Positions 1 through 5,536 are shown, counted from the first letter of the stretch. The stretch is DNA of 5,736 nucleotides from Clostridiales bacterium (GCA_019420405.1 JAHZHF010000102.1:3764-9499); one strand, 5' to 3'. Translations and numbers: made by a program. The notes: generated from the sequence alone by a model not told the origin.

Positions 1-388
1 ACTTCAGTACGACAAGCGGTGACTGTACACTCTCCCGTGTGTGTCGTGAGAAACATCCACGGCGCTCCCGTTCTTTCAACTCATGCCGCAATATAATTCT
101 GCGCGCAAAAACGGAATGCTGTTGTGATTCGTACAGTGACTTGTCGCCAGTTTTCTAACTTGACATTCGCTCCACGGAAAACCCGCCGTCGCTTATTATT
201 TTGCTCCGGCAGCAACCTCACGCTTCATTGCTATCATGTCACAGCTTTTTCAGTATAGCGAATCATTCCATCTATTTCAAGTGGTTTTTCAAAAATATTG
301 TATTTTTTTAAGTACAATTTCATCTGCACTTCAATCGCGAAGCAGGGTTTGTACATTCTCTTTAAAAGCATACAAACGATCTATATAT
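1..388. other. Left-edge stretch without an intact gene; coding-like fragments
   Basis: No convincing gene is seen here. Part of it, about 240-400, is clearly AT-richer than the rest of the window. Just left of the broken HEPN gene, the minus strand has two short open stretches in different frames. One is readable from about 420 to a TGA at 331-333 and ends in residues like IIGEYIDRLYAFKENVQ. The other is a 29-codon ORF ending at a TGA near 238, starting MKLYLKKYNIF. Neither has a clear ribosome binding site and I recognise neither. Their composition looks protein-like, so they may be decayed tails of a gene on the far side of a recombination junction. The plus-strand 87-codon ORF at 236-499 runs opposite the HEPN fragment and has no ribosome binding site, so it is left out. 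Confidence 0.45.
10..146. repeat. Imperfect inverted repeat flanking about 100 bases
   Basis: The arm at 10-28 contains CGACAA and ACTGTAC. The arm at 131-146 contains GTACAGT and TTGTCG, their exact complements in inverted order. The middles differ (six bases against three). The 102 bases between the arms show no gene. It could be the stem of a structured RNA, a remnant of a small non-autonomous element, or chance. Confidence 0.25.
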
Positions 389-529
389 TCACCGATAATT
401 TTTAATGCTGAACTTTGCGCTTGTGCCGCTGAGCACAAAAGAATCCGACATATCTCTTTGACGCGCCTCTGCCAAAGCATCCAGAGATCTTTGAAATGAT
501 TCCCATCTTTTCCTAAATTTTTCGTCCAT
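389..529 (-). pseudogene. Truncated HEPN-domain protein, HI0074/HepT family
   Basis: This is the 5' end of a HEPN protein of the HI0074 (nucleotidyltransferase substrate-binding / HepT) family. Starting at the ATG at 527-529, the product begins MDEKFRKRWESFQRSLDAL, followed by a short helix and an AKFS segment, as family N-termini do. Family-like sequence stops at about residue 42 and a TGA follows at codon 47. Full members run to roughly 130-145 residues and carry the Rx4-6H RNase motif in the part missing here. A GGAGGA ribosome binding site (541-546) precedes the start. The reading frame overlaps the nucleotidyltransferase gene by 17 bases, the arrangement usual for these pairs, which supports the start. 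The missing part is not found in another frame downstream, so this is a break rather than a simple frameshift. It is probably non-functional as a toxin. Confidence 0.65.
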
Positions 530-782
530 ACTTTCTAATATCCTCCAATAACAGTTCATTCCCGCACGTGTCCAGGTCAAGAAGATCCACTGTATATAAT
601 GTAGGTATTTCCTCTATCTCCTCTTCGAGAACATCAAATTCCCGTACTCCAGCCACAGCAACATCTATATCGCTTCGTTCCAATGCAGTCCCCTTTGCGC
701 GGGAACCATATAAAATAACCTCTGATGCGCCATGCGCTTCACATAGTTCTTTCACCTTTTCCAGCACCATCTCTACCGTCAT
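513..782 (-). CDS. Minimal nucleotidyltransferase (MNT), HI0073/MntA-like
   Basis: An 89-residue single-domain nucleotidyltransferase of the DNA polymerase beta superfamily. The signature GSRAKG followed by SDID lies around residues 26-40 and fits the GS-x(10-13)-DxD metal-binding motif. A further acidic run (VDLLDLD, near residue 67) would supply the third acidic residue. Length and ending (EDIRKYGRKI) are normal, so the protein looks complete. In characterised MntA-HepT pairs the MNT protein adenylylates the HEPN RNase toxin and silences it; here that role is inferred. The longer reading from 827 is rejected: residue 16 (ATG at 780-782) has GAGGAG upstream at 795-800, and the predicted promoter lies between the two starts, so 827 would not be on the transcript. 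The partner gene immediately downstream is truncated, so this may be an orphan antitoxin. Confidence 0.85.
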   Translation of the reverse strand: MTVEMVLEKVKELCEAHGASEVILYGSRAKGTALERSDIDVAVAGVREFDVLEEEIEEIPTLYTVDLLDLDTCGNELLLEDIRKYGRKI

Positions 783-794
783 ATGCTGCTCACT

Positions 795-800
795 CTCCTC
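795..800 (-). promoter_or_regulatory. Ribosome binding site of the MNT gene
   Basis: GAGGAG on the minus strand, 12 bases before the ATG at 780-782. The spacing is a little long but this is the only good site, and it decides for the internal start over the ATG at 825-827. Confidence 0.6.
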
Positions 801-817
801 ATAGATTTCTGCCTTAT

Positions 818-846
818 AATATAACAAAAAGGCGGCAGGATCTCAA
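818..846 (-). promoter_or_regulatory. Sigma-A promoter of the MNT-HEPN pair
   Basis: On the minus strand TTGAGA (841-846, 5 of 6 to consensus) and TATATT (818-823, 5 of 6) are separated by exactly 17 bases. Transcription should begin near 811, giving a leader of about 30 nt before the MNT start. The promoter lies wholly in the gap after hydF, so the pair appears to be transcribed independently of hydF. Confidence 0.65.
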
Positions 847-891
847 GATTCGGGACACTGATCTGTTCAGCACACTGTTCACACTGAAGCA

Positions 892-2121
892 TTATTGCAG
901 CAACTCATATATCTCCGGAAACACCTGCACGCTCCGCTTCAATATTCCTTTCACATACGCGATCATTATCCCATAGTTTGTCATCGGCACGCCCTGATCC
1001 TCCGCGCAGCTTAAGCGGTATTTCATCTCCCGCTCGTTCAGCATACATCCGCCGCAGTGAATGATCAGTTTATACTTTGTCAGATCATCCGGGAACTCTG
1101 TTCCGGAGGTTGTCTCAATCCGGATCTCTTTCCCCGTATATTCTCTGATCCAGCGGGGGATCTTCACTGTTCCGATATCATCACACTGCCTGTGGTGGGT
1201 GCACCCTTCGCTGATCAGCACGGTATCACCATCTTTCAAATGATCCAGCGCAGTCACACCTCGCACCGCCTGCTCCAGATTTCCTTTATAGCGCGCCATT
1301 AATATAGAAAAGGAAGTCAGCAGTACGTCATTCGGGGTGTCTTTTGCAACTTGCGCAAAAGCCTGACTGTCTGTAATCACCATCTTAGGCTTTGAGGCAA
1401 GTTTTGAAAGAGCCTCTTTCAGTTCCTTTTCCCTTACAACAACAGAAACCGCTCCCGCCTCGAGAATGTCCCGGATCGTCTGCTGCTGGGGCAGGATCAA
1501 TCTGCCCTTCGGAGCGGCAGAATCAATGGGAACTACGAGCACCGCCACATCTCCTTTCTCAAGGAGATCCCGAACCAGATACTTCTCCGGCTCTTCTGCT
1601 CGCGCAATCTCAGCGATCTTTTCCTTCAAGCCACAAATCCCGTCCCCCTCTGCCGCGCTCACGGATATCAGCTGGGAATCTTCAAGCATCAGCGCATCCT
1701 TCACACCAGCTTCCGCCTCCGGACGCATGAGTTCCTTCTTATTAATAACAGTTACAAACGGAATACCTTTCTTTCTGATCCGGTCGAGCACAGCCGCATC
1801 TTCCGGAGACGCGCCAACACTTCCGTCGATCACCAGCACAGCCACATCCGTCTTATTCAGCACCTGATAGCTCTTCTTCACTCTCAGGCTCCCCAGCTCG
1901 CCCTCATCATCTATCCCCGGGGTATCCATCATCACTACCGGCCCCAGCGGAAGCAGCTCCATAGATTTATATACAGGATCAGTGGTCGTCCCCTTTACGT
2001 CAGAAACAACGGCCAGATCCTGCCCTGTCACCGCATTCATAACACTCGACTTGCCCGCGTTGCGTCTCCCAAAAAATCCGATATGCACCCTTTCTGACAT
2101 CGGCGTCTGATTCATACTCAT
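892..2121 (-). CDS. hydF: [FeFe]-hydrogenase maturation GTPase HydF
   Basis: HydF is the scaffold on which the diiron subcluster of the [FeFe]-hydrogenase H-cluster is assembled by the radical-SAM enzymes HydE and HydG and then passed to the apo-hydrogenase; it is cytoplasmic. The 409 residues match the usual length. The N-terminal Era-like GTPase domain shows the P-loop GRRNAGKS (18-25), a TTTD G2 region (45-48), DTPG (66-69) and G4 NKKE (127-130). The G4 Glu where NKxD is usual is a mild oddity. The C-terminal cluster domain has the CTH (307-309) and HCGGC (355-359) ligands, spaced as in HydF of Thermotoga maritima. The start is fixed by GGGAGG (2129-2134) seven bases upstream. No hydE, hydG or hydrogenase gene is in the window. 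A terminator follows tyrS upstream and I see no strong promoter in the 100-base gap, so its transcription is unclear. No clear terminator follows it either. Confidence 0.96.
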   Translation of the reverse strand: MSMNQTPMSERVHIGFFGRRNAGKSSVMNAVTGQDLAVVSDVKGTTTDPVYKSMELLPLGPVVMMDTPGIDDEGELGSLRVKKSYQVLNKTDVAVLVIDGSVGASPEDAAVLDRIRKKGIPFVTVINKKELMRPEAEAGVKDALMLEDSQLISVSAAEGDGICGLKEKIAEIARAEEPEKYLVRDLLEKGDVAVLVVPIDSAAPKGRLILPQQQTIRDILEAGAVSVVVREKELKEALSKLASKPKMVITDSQAFAQVAKDTPNDVLLTSFSILMARYKGNLEQAVRGVTALDHLKDGDTVLISEGCTHHRQCDDIGTVKIPRWIREYTGKEIRIETTSGTEFPDDLTKYKLIIHCGGCMLNEREMKYRLSCAEDQGVPMTNYGIMIAYVKGILKRSVQVFPEIYELLQ

Positions 2122-2128
2122 AGTTCAT

Positions 2129-2134
2129 CCTCCC
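2129..2134 (-). promoter_or_regulatory. Ribosome binding site of hydF
   Basis: GGGAGG on the minus strand with a 7-base spacer to the ATG at 2119-2121. It selects this start over the in-frame Met codons 3 and 8. Confidence 0.75.
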
Positions 2135-2175
2135 GGTTCATTTTCCTGGTTGATTTTCCACATACCTTCTATTTG

Positions 2176-2210
2176 AAAACAGGGGACAGGATTCCAAGAT
2201 TCCTGCCCCC
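2176..2210 (-). terminator. Intrinsic terminator after tyrS
   Basis: On the minus strand GGGGGCAGGA (2201-2210) pairs with TCCTGTCCCC (2182-2191) as a 10-bp stem with one G-U pair and a 9-base loop, followed by TGTTTT. The U-tract is short (four), so some read-through into hydF is possible. The plus-strand reading has no U-tract. It begins 16 bases beyond the tyrS stop codon. Confidence 0.8.
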
Positions 2211-2225
2211 TTGCGTTAAAATTTT

Positions 2226-3449
2226 CTATTTCACTGTCAGTCTGTGGAATTTCTTCTTTCCTTTTTTCAAAATCAGTCCATCTCCGGCAAATGCATCTTT
2301 TGCGAAGACAGTCTTCACATCCGTCACTTTCTCTCCGTCCACGGAAGTTCCGCCCTGCTCTACCGCACGTCTTCCCTCAGATCTGGAAGATACCAGTCCG
2401 GCTTTCACAAGCATGCTGATGATATCGATATTTCCATCTGTGAAATCCTCATCAGAGAGTTCTGTTGTCGGCATCTCTGCCGCATTTCCCTGGCTGAACA
2501 GTGCTCTTGCACTCTCCTGCGCTTTCTTCGCCTCTTCCTCACCGTGCACCAGCTTCGTCAGCTCATAGGCAAGGATCTCTTTCGCTGTATTGAGCTGCGC
2601 GCCCTCCCAGGAATCCATCTTGTCGATCTCCTCCAGCGGAAGGAATGTCAGCATACGGATACACTTGAGCACATCCGCGTCCGCCACATTTCTCCAGTAC
2701 TGATAGAACTCAAACGGAGACGTCTTATTCTCATCCAGCCACACAGCTCCGGACTGAGTTTTTCCCATCTTCTTCCCCTCAGAATTCAGAAGAAGCGTGA
2801 TTGTCATGGCGCCTGCATCCTCGCCCAGCTTTCTGCGGATCAGCTCCGTTCCGGCCAGCATGTTGCTCCACTGGTCATCGCCGCCAAACTGCATGTTACA
2901 TCCATACTTCTGGAACAATGCATAGAAATCATACGCCTGCATAATCATATAGTTAAATTCAAGGAAACTTAATCCTTTCTCCATCCTCTGCTTGTAACAC
3001 TCGGCCGTCAGCATACGGTTTACGGAAAAATGAGGCCCAACCTCGCGAAGCAGCTCCACATAATTCAGATCGAGAAGCCAGTCCGCATTATTCACCATCA
3101 TAGCCTTCCCTTCTGAGAAGTCAATGAACTTGCTCATCTGCTTTTTGAAGCAGTCGCAGTTGTGCTGGATCTGCTCCGGTGTCATCATACTCCTCATGTC
3201 AGTCCTTCCGGACGGATCTCCGATGTATCCGGTTCCCCCTCCGATCAGTGCGATCGGCTTGTTACCCGCTTCCTGCAGTCTCTTCATCAGGCAGAGCGCC
3301 ATAAAGTGTCCGACATGAAGGCTGTCAGCCGTCGGGTCAAATCCGATATAGAACACCGCTTTCCCGTTGTTCACAAGGTCGCGAATCCGTTCCTCATCCG
3401 TCACCTGGGCGATCAGTCCTCTCGCCTGAAGTTCCTCATAAATACCCAT
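2226..3449 (-). CDS. tyrS: Tyrosyl-tRNA synthetase
   Basis: A cytoplasmic class I aminoacyl-tRNA synthetase that activates tyrosine with ATP and charges tRNA-Tyr; 407 residues from the chosen start. The catalytic Rossmann domain has the HIGH-type motif HVGH (45-48) and the KMSKS-type loop KMGKT (227-231). Tyrosine-pocket residues Tyr34, Tyr167, Gln171 and Asp174, and the GGDDQW segment with Gln193, match positions known from the Geobacillus enzyme. The C-terminal S4 RNA-binding domain occupies about 343-407 and ends in basic residues, as is usual. The start at 3447-3449 is preceded by AAAGGAG at a 7-base spacing; the ATG seven codons earlier lies upstream of that site and is rejected. Expression is controlled by the tyrosine T-box leader directly upstream, and the gene ends at its own terminator, so it is probably monocistronic. 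Confidence 0.97.
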   Translation of the reverse strand: MGIYEELQARGLIAQVTDEERIRDLVNNGKAVFYIGFDPTADSLHVGHFMALCLMKRLQEAGNKPIALIGGGTGYIGDPSGRTDMRSMMTPEQIQHNCDCFKKQMSKFIDFSEGKAMMVNNADWLLDLNYVELLREVGPHFSVNRMLTAECYKQRMEKGLSFLEFNYMIMQAYDFYALFQKYGCNMQFGGDDQWSNMLAGTELIRRKLGEDAGAMTITLLLNSEGKKMGKTQSGAVWLDENKTSPFEFYQYWRNVADADVLKCIRMLTFLPLEEIDKMDSWEGAQLNTAKEILAYELTKLVHGEEEAKKAQESARALFSQGNAAEMPTTELSDEDFTDGNIDIISMLVKAGLVSSRSEGRRAVEQGGTSVDGEKVTDVKTVFAKDAFAGDGLILKKGKKKFHRLTVK

Positions 3450-3456
3450 CTTATTT

Positions 3457-3463
3457 CTCCTTT
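3457..3463 (-). promoter_or_regulatory. Ribosome binding site of tyrS
   Basis: AAAGGAG on the minus strand, 7 bases before the ATG at 3447-3449. The upstream ATG at 3468-3470 precedes this site, so the product starts MGIYEE. Confidence 0.8.
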
Positions 3464-3479
3464 GATCCATGTTTGTGTT

Positions 3480-3514
3480 AAAAAAACGTCCTTATCGCTT
3501 TCGCAATAAGGACG
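3480..3514 (-). terminator. T-box regulated terminator of the tyrS leader
   Basis: A 12-bp stem (3487-3514, one T-G pair) closed by a GAAA tetraloop and followed by seven U residues (3480-3486). The 5' arm includes CGTCCTT (3508-3514), which is also needed for the alternative antiterminator with the T-box sequence, so terminator and antiterminator exclude each other. Confidence 0.92.
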
Positions 3515-3752
3515 AATCTTTTTCGTGGTACCACCTTAATTCACCGGAAGATCTTCCCTCCGGCCTCTTCGGTGCGTTAACGTACACCAGTCCGTCACAG
3601 CCTACCGGGACTTATCACCTTCTCAGAAGTCCTTTCGGTGCGAAGCTCCGGGATGTATTCACAGAGTCCATATCATGCGCCTCTCATCAGCCGGCAGCTT
3701 TCTGTATGTCCGGTGCCCTGTTACTTCTTCCCTTCAAAGCCTGTATCATATG
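3480..3752 (-). promoter_or_regulatory. Tyrosine T-box riboswitch leader of tyrS
   Basis: A tRNA-sensing leader RNA of about 270 nt that lets tyrS be transcribed when uncharged tRNA-Tyr accumulates. The T-box core AAGGTGGTACCACG lies at 3524-3537. Its AAGG and ACG can pair with CGTCCTT at 3508-3514 to form the antiterminator, leaving a UGGU bulge (3530-3533) complementary to an ACCA tRNA end, as expected for tRNA-Tyr with discriminator A. In Stem I the context GAA-TAC-AT places a UAC tyrosine specifier at 3655-3657, after a GAAGAAGTAA segment and a CTGATGAGAG loop region typical of Stem I. Specifier, bulge and downstream gene all agree on tyrosine. The 5' end is estimated from the promoter and is uncertain by a few bases. 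Confidence 0.95.
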
Positions 3753-3758
3753 TGGCTT

Positions 3759-3787
3759 ATCTTAGCCCATGTCCGCAAGTTTGTCAA
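3759..3787 (-). promoter_or_regulatory. Sigma-A promoter of the tyrS T-box transcript, inside the cutC end
   Basis: A perfect TTGACA (3782-3787) lies 17 bases from TAAGAT (3759-3764, 4 of 6) on the minus strand. The -35 is within the last codons of cutC, and the first three bases of the -10 are the cutC stop codon TAA. Predicted transcription start is near 3752, just ahead of Stem I of the T-box. No terminator separates cutC from this leader, so the T-box can also receive read-through from the nagB-cutC transcript. Confidence 0.75.
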
Positions 3788-4517
3788 GTACTCTCCTCGC
3801 TCTTTTCACCTTTTCCGCATCGGTCTGCCAGATCTCAAATTCACTGAATCCGGGGATCCCCATGGGAACTCCTTCCCGGCGGAACTCCATGCGGCTGTCC
3901 AGCACTGTCTTCCCGGACATATGGAATGATCTGACTTTCGTCTCTGCCGCCAGGCTTTCTATCGCACTGTCGTCCACGCCGGCTCCGGCCAGAATATCAA
4001 TCCCCCCGTCCGCCTTCTCCACAAGGCTTCCAAGAAGCTCTCTCCCTTCCCAGGCGGAACTTTTCTGGCCGCTCGTCAGGATCGTATCAATTCCAAGCGC
4101 AGCACACTGCTCCATCGTTTCAAACGGGTCTCTGCACACATCAAACGCACGGTGCAGCGTAAATTTCATATCTCCGGCCGCCTCTTTGAGCTTCTGCATC
4201 TCCTCCACATCCAGAGAACCATCTGGCGCAAGCACTCCGGTTACAATCCCGTCTGCCCCCAAATCGCGGAACATCTCCGCCTCTTCCCTCAGAGACTGCA
4301 GCTCGTATTCATCATAGCAGAAGTCTCCAAATCTCGGCCGAAGCAGAACCCGGACCGGAAGCCCGGTATAATATTTCACCTGACGCATCAGAGACGGCGA
4401 CGGCGAAAGACCTCCGATTACCAGCGCCGAACACAGTTCTACCCGGTCCGCACCGCCTTCACGCGCCGCAACCGCCGACTGTACACTGTCCACACACACT
4501 TCCAGAAGATACGACAT
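3762..4517 (-). CDS. cutC: CutC family protein (copper homeostasis / TIM-barrel)
   Basis: A 251-residue protein with full-length CutC features, close to the 248 residues of the E. coli protein. It is a single TIM-barrel: strand-initial LLEVCVDS (4-11), GADRVELCS (22-30), GGLSPS (35-40), RPRFGDF (60-66), TLHRAFD (120-126) and ILTSGQ (146-151) follow in the family order. CutC was first tied to copper tolerance in E. coli; that role has been questioned and the enzymatic activity, if any, is not settled, so the name is a family label. The start at 4515-4517 has a purine-rich AGAGG-type site 8 bases upstream. A longer reading from 4592 would overlap nagB and adds 25 residues that do not look like the family. 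It begins 22 bases after nagB and is probably cotranscribed with it. Its 3' end carries the tyrS promoter. Confidence 0.92.
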   Translation of the reverse strand: MSYLLEVCVDSVQSAVAAREGGADRVELCSALVIGGLSPSPSLMRQVKYYTGLPVRVLLRPRFGDFCYDEYELQSLREEAEMFRDLGADGIVTGVLAPDGSLDVEEMQKLKEAAGDMKFTLHRAFDVCRDPFETMEQCAALGIDTILTSGQKSSAWEGRELLGSLVEKADGGIDILAGAGVDDSAIESLAAETKVRSFHMSGKTVLDSRMEFRREGVPMGIPGFSEFEIWQTDAEKVKRARRVLDKLADMG

Positions 4518-4539
4518 CGCCCTTTCCTCTCTCCGAATA

Positions 4540-5271
4540 TCAGCGTGAAATCTTAGACATTGCCGCGCTGTCCGCAATGACCACAACATCATCGTGAAGC
4601 TGCAGGATAGATCCCTGAACTTCCGGTGTCACCGGACCGCAGAGCACTTTAGCCAGCGCGTCTGCCTTATCTTCGCCATTTACAATCAGGAGGATCTTCT
4701 TCGCTTTCATGATCGTACCGATTCCCATCGTATACGCCTGTCTCGGGACATCATCCGCCGAAGCAAAAAACCGTTTGTTCGCCTCAATCGTGCTCTCTGT
4801 CAGATCCACACAGTGGGTCTTCTGCGCGAAATGGTCTGCCGGCTCATTAAATCCGATATGACCGTTGCGTCCCAGGCCGAGCAGCTGGATATCTACGCCG
4901 CCCATGGATGCAATCAGCGCCTCATACCGCTCGCACTCCTTCGCCGCATCCGGCTCCGTTCCATCCGGCACATTCGTATTCGCCGGGTCAATATTCACAC
5001 GGTCGAACAGATGCTCATGCATAAAATAGTAATAGCTCTGATCATTCTCTTTCGTAAGCCCCTTATACTCATCCAGATTCACTGTCTTAACTTCCGAAAA
5101 ATCAAGATCGCCGTTCTCATACTTCTCAACCAGCGCATCGTATGTACCGATCGGCGTGGATCCCGTAGCCAGTCCCAGAACGCAGTCCGGTTTCAATATC
5201 ACCTGCGCCGCCAGAATATTCGCGGCTTTCCGGCTCATCTCCTGATAGTCCTTCACTTCATAGATCCTCAT
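4540..5271 (-). CDS. nagB: Glucosamine-6-phosphate deaminase
   Basis: Converts glucosamine 6-phosphate to fructose 6-phosphate and ammonia, the last step of amino-sugar catabolism into glycolysis; cytoplasmic. The 243-residue protein is in the range of the short Firmicutes NagB enzymes, below the 266 of E. coli. The phosphate-binding segment GLATGSTP spans 33-40; LDEY (66-69) carries the catalytic Asp67 (E. coli Asp72). RNGHIGFNEP (135-144) carries His138 and Glu143 (E. coli His143 and Glu148). Asn136 replaces E. coli Asp141, as in Firmicutes members such as that of Bacillus subtilis. GAGGAGG lies 9 bases before the ATG at 5269-5271. The frame stays open for 68 more codons upstream, but those run through hairpin repeats and do not resemble NagB. 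cutC follows by 22 bases. No nagA is in view. Confidence 0.96.
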   Translation of the reverse strand: MRIYEVKDYQEMSRKAANILAAQVILKPDCVLGLATGSTPIGTYDALVEKYENGDLDFSEVKTVNLDEYKGLTKENDQSYYYFMHEHLFDRVNIDPANTNVPDGTEPDAAKECERYEALIASMGGVDIQLLGLGRNGHIGFNEPADHFAQKTHCVDLTESTIEANKRFFASADDVPRQAYTMGIGTIMKAKKILLIVNGEDKADALAKVLCGPVTPEVQGSILQLHDDVVVIADSAAMSKISR

Positions 5272-5280
5272 GTTACCATT

Positions 5281-5287
5281 CCTCCTC
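5281..5287 (-). promoter_or_regulatory. Ribosome binding site of nagB
   Basis: GAGGAGG on the minus strand with a 9-base spacer to the ATG at 5269-5271. It rules out the long in-frame extension that begins at 5475. Confidence 0.85.
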
Positions 5288-5321
5288 ACCAATAATCCTA
5301 TCACAGAACAGGTAGGAACAA

Positions 5322-5410
5322 AGAGTTCCGCTTGCGGAACTCTCGCGCCGAGCGCGGTCGCTTTAGCGACAAGTTTCCACTTCGCGCAAGTGCGCTCCTG
5401 TCCGGAGGAC
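5322..5410 (-). repeat. Array of short perfect hairpins in the nagB leader
   Basis: Near-contiguous perfect inverted repeats: 5322-5343 (10-bp arms, AGAGTTCCGC, 2-base loop), 5344-5356 (CGCGC/GCGCG), 5357-5370 (GTCGC/GCGAC), 5378-5392 (CACTT/AAGTG), and 5400-5410 (GTCC/GGAC). The hairpin at 5384-5395 (GCGCA/TGCGC) overlaps and excludes the 5378-5392 one. The array ends about 35 bases before the nagB ribosome binding site. It could be a structured leader RNA or a copy of a dispersed palindromic repeat. The longest hairpin is followed on the minus strand by TTGTT only, so it would be a poor terminator. Confidence 0.8.
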
Positions 5411-5457
5411 TTTTTTATCCGAAACGCAAGCCCGCAGAGCTTTTTTCGGATAAAAAA
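5411..5457 (-). repeat. 14-bp perfect inverted repeat overlapping the terminator U-tract
   Basis: The arms at 5411-5424 and 5444-5457 are exact reverse complements (TTTTTTATCCGAAA type), with a smaller AAGC/GCTT hairpin nested inside (5428-5431 and 5439-5442). The upstream arm in the minus-strand RNA consists largely of the U-tract of the terminator at 5452-5510. As the arm follows the terminator stem, it is transcribed only if that terminator is passed. Confidence 0.75.
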
Positions 5458-5510
5458 ACCAGAATCCCGAAGCATAAAGTCAGACTTTATAACTCGAAAA
5501 TCTGGTTTTG
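5452..5510 (-). terminator. Intrinsic terminator within the nagB leader (candidate attenuator)
   Basis: On the minus strand AAAACCAGA pairs with TCTGGTTTT, enclosing a middle helix with several G-U pairs and an ATAAAGT/ACTTTAT helix around a 3-base loop. Seven U residues follow (5452-5458). It lies between the predicted nagB promoter and the gene, so it should abort most nagB transcripts unless something overrides it. If the promoter call is wrong, it is simply the terminator of a minus-strand gene to the right. The plus-strand reading has only a TTTTG tail, and no plus-strand gene precedes it. Confidence 0.82.
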
Positions 5511-5536
5511 TCTTCCTCGACCCTGTACCGTGATAC

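Noticed and set aside
160..188. Plus-strand promoter beginning TTGACA at 160
   Set aside because: No -10-like hexamer lies at a suitable spacing and no gene follows on that strand.
236..499. Plus-strand 87-codon ORF
   Set aside because: It has no ribosome binding site and no recognisable domain. It runs antisense across the HEPN fragment, which has a clear family match on the minus strand.
820..870. Terminator of hydF
   Set aside because: A run of five T (826-830) follows CCGCC on the minus strand, but there is no upstream GGCGG to pair with it. The small ATCT-TG-AGAT palindrome is too weak.
2122..2180. hydF promoter
   Set aside because: The best pair found is TTGGAA with a 17-base spacer to AAATAG, too weak to call and overlapping the tyrS terminator stem.
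2244..2972. 242-codon plus-strand ORF opposite tyrS
   Set aside because: It is a shadow of tyrS, with no family resemblance and no initiation signal.
4518..4592. 25-codon extension of cutC
   Set aside because: It would overlap the nagB end and precede the purine-rich ribosome binding site. The family N-terminus begins at MSYLLEVC.
4594..5295. 233-codon plus-strand ORF opposite nagB
   Set aside because: It is the complement of a clearly identified gene. Its Arg/His/Ile-rich composition is typical of a shadow frame, and there is no ribosome binding site.
5272..5475. 68-codon in-frame N-terminal extension of nagB
   Set aside because: It runs through hairpin repeats and a terminator stem, does not look like NagB, and lies upstream of a near-ideal ribosome binding site for the ATG at 5271.
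5498..5530. LicT/BglG-type antiterminator (RAT) site overlapping the leader terminator
   Set aside because: The minus strand has a GACAAAACC segment like the 3' end of such sites, but no matching 5' half with the required pairing precedes it.
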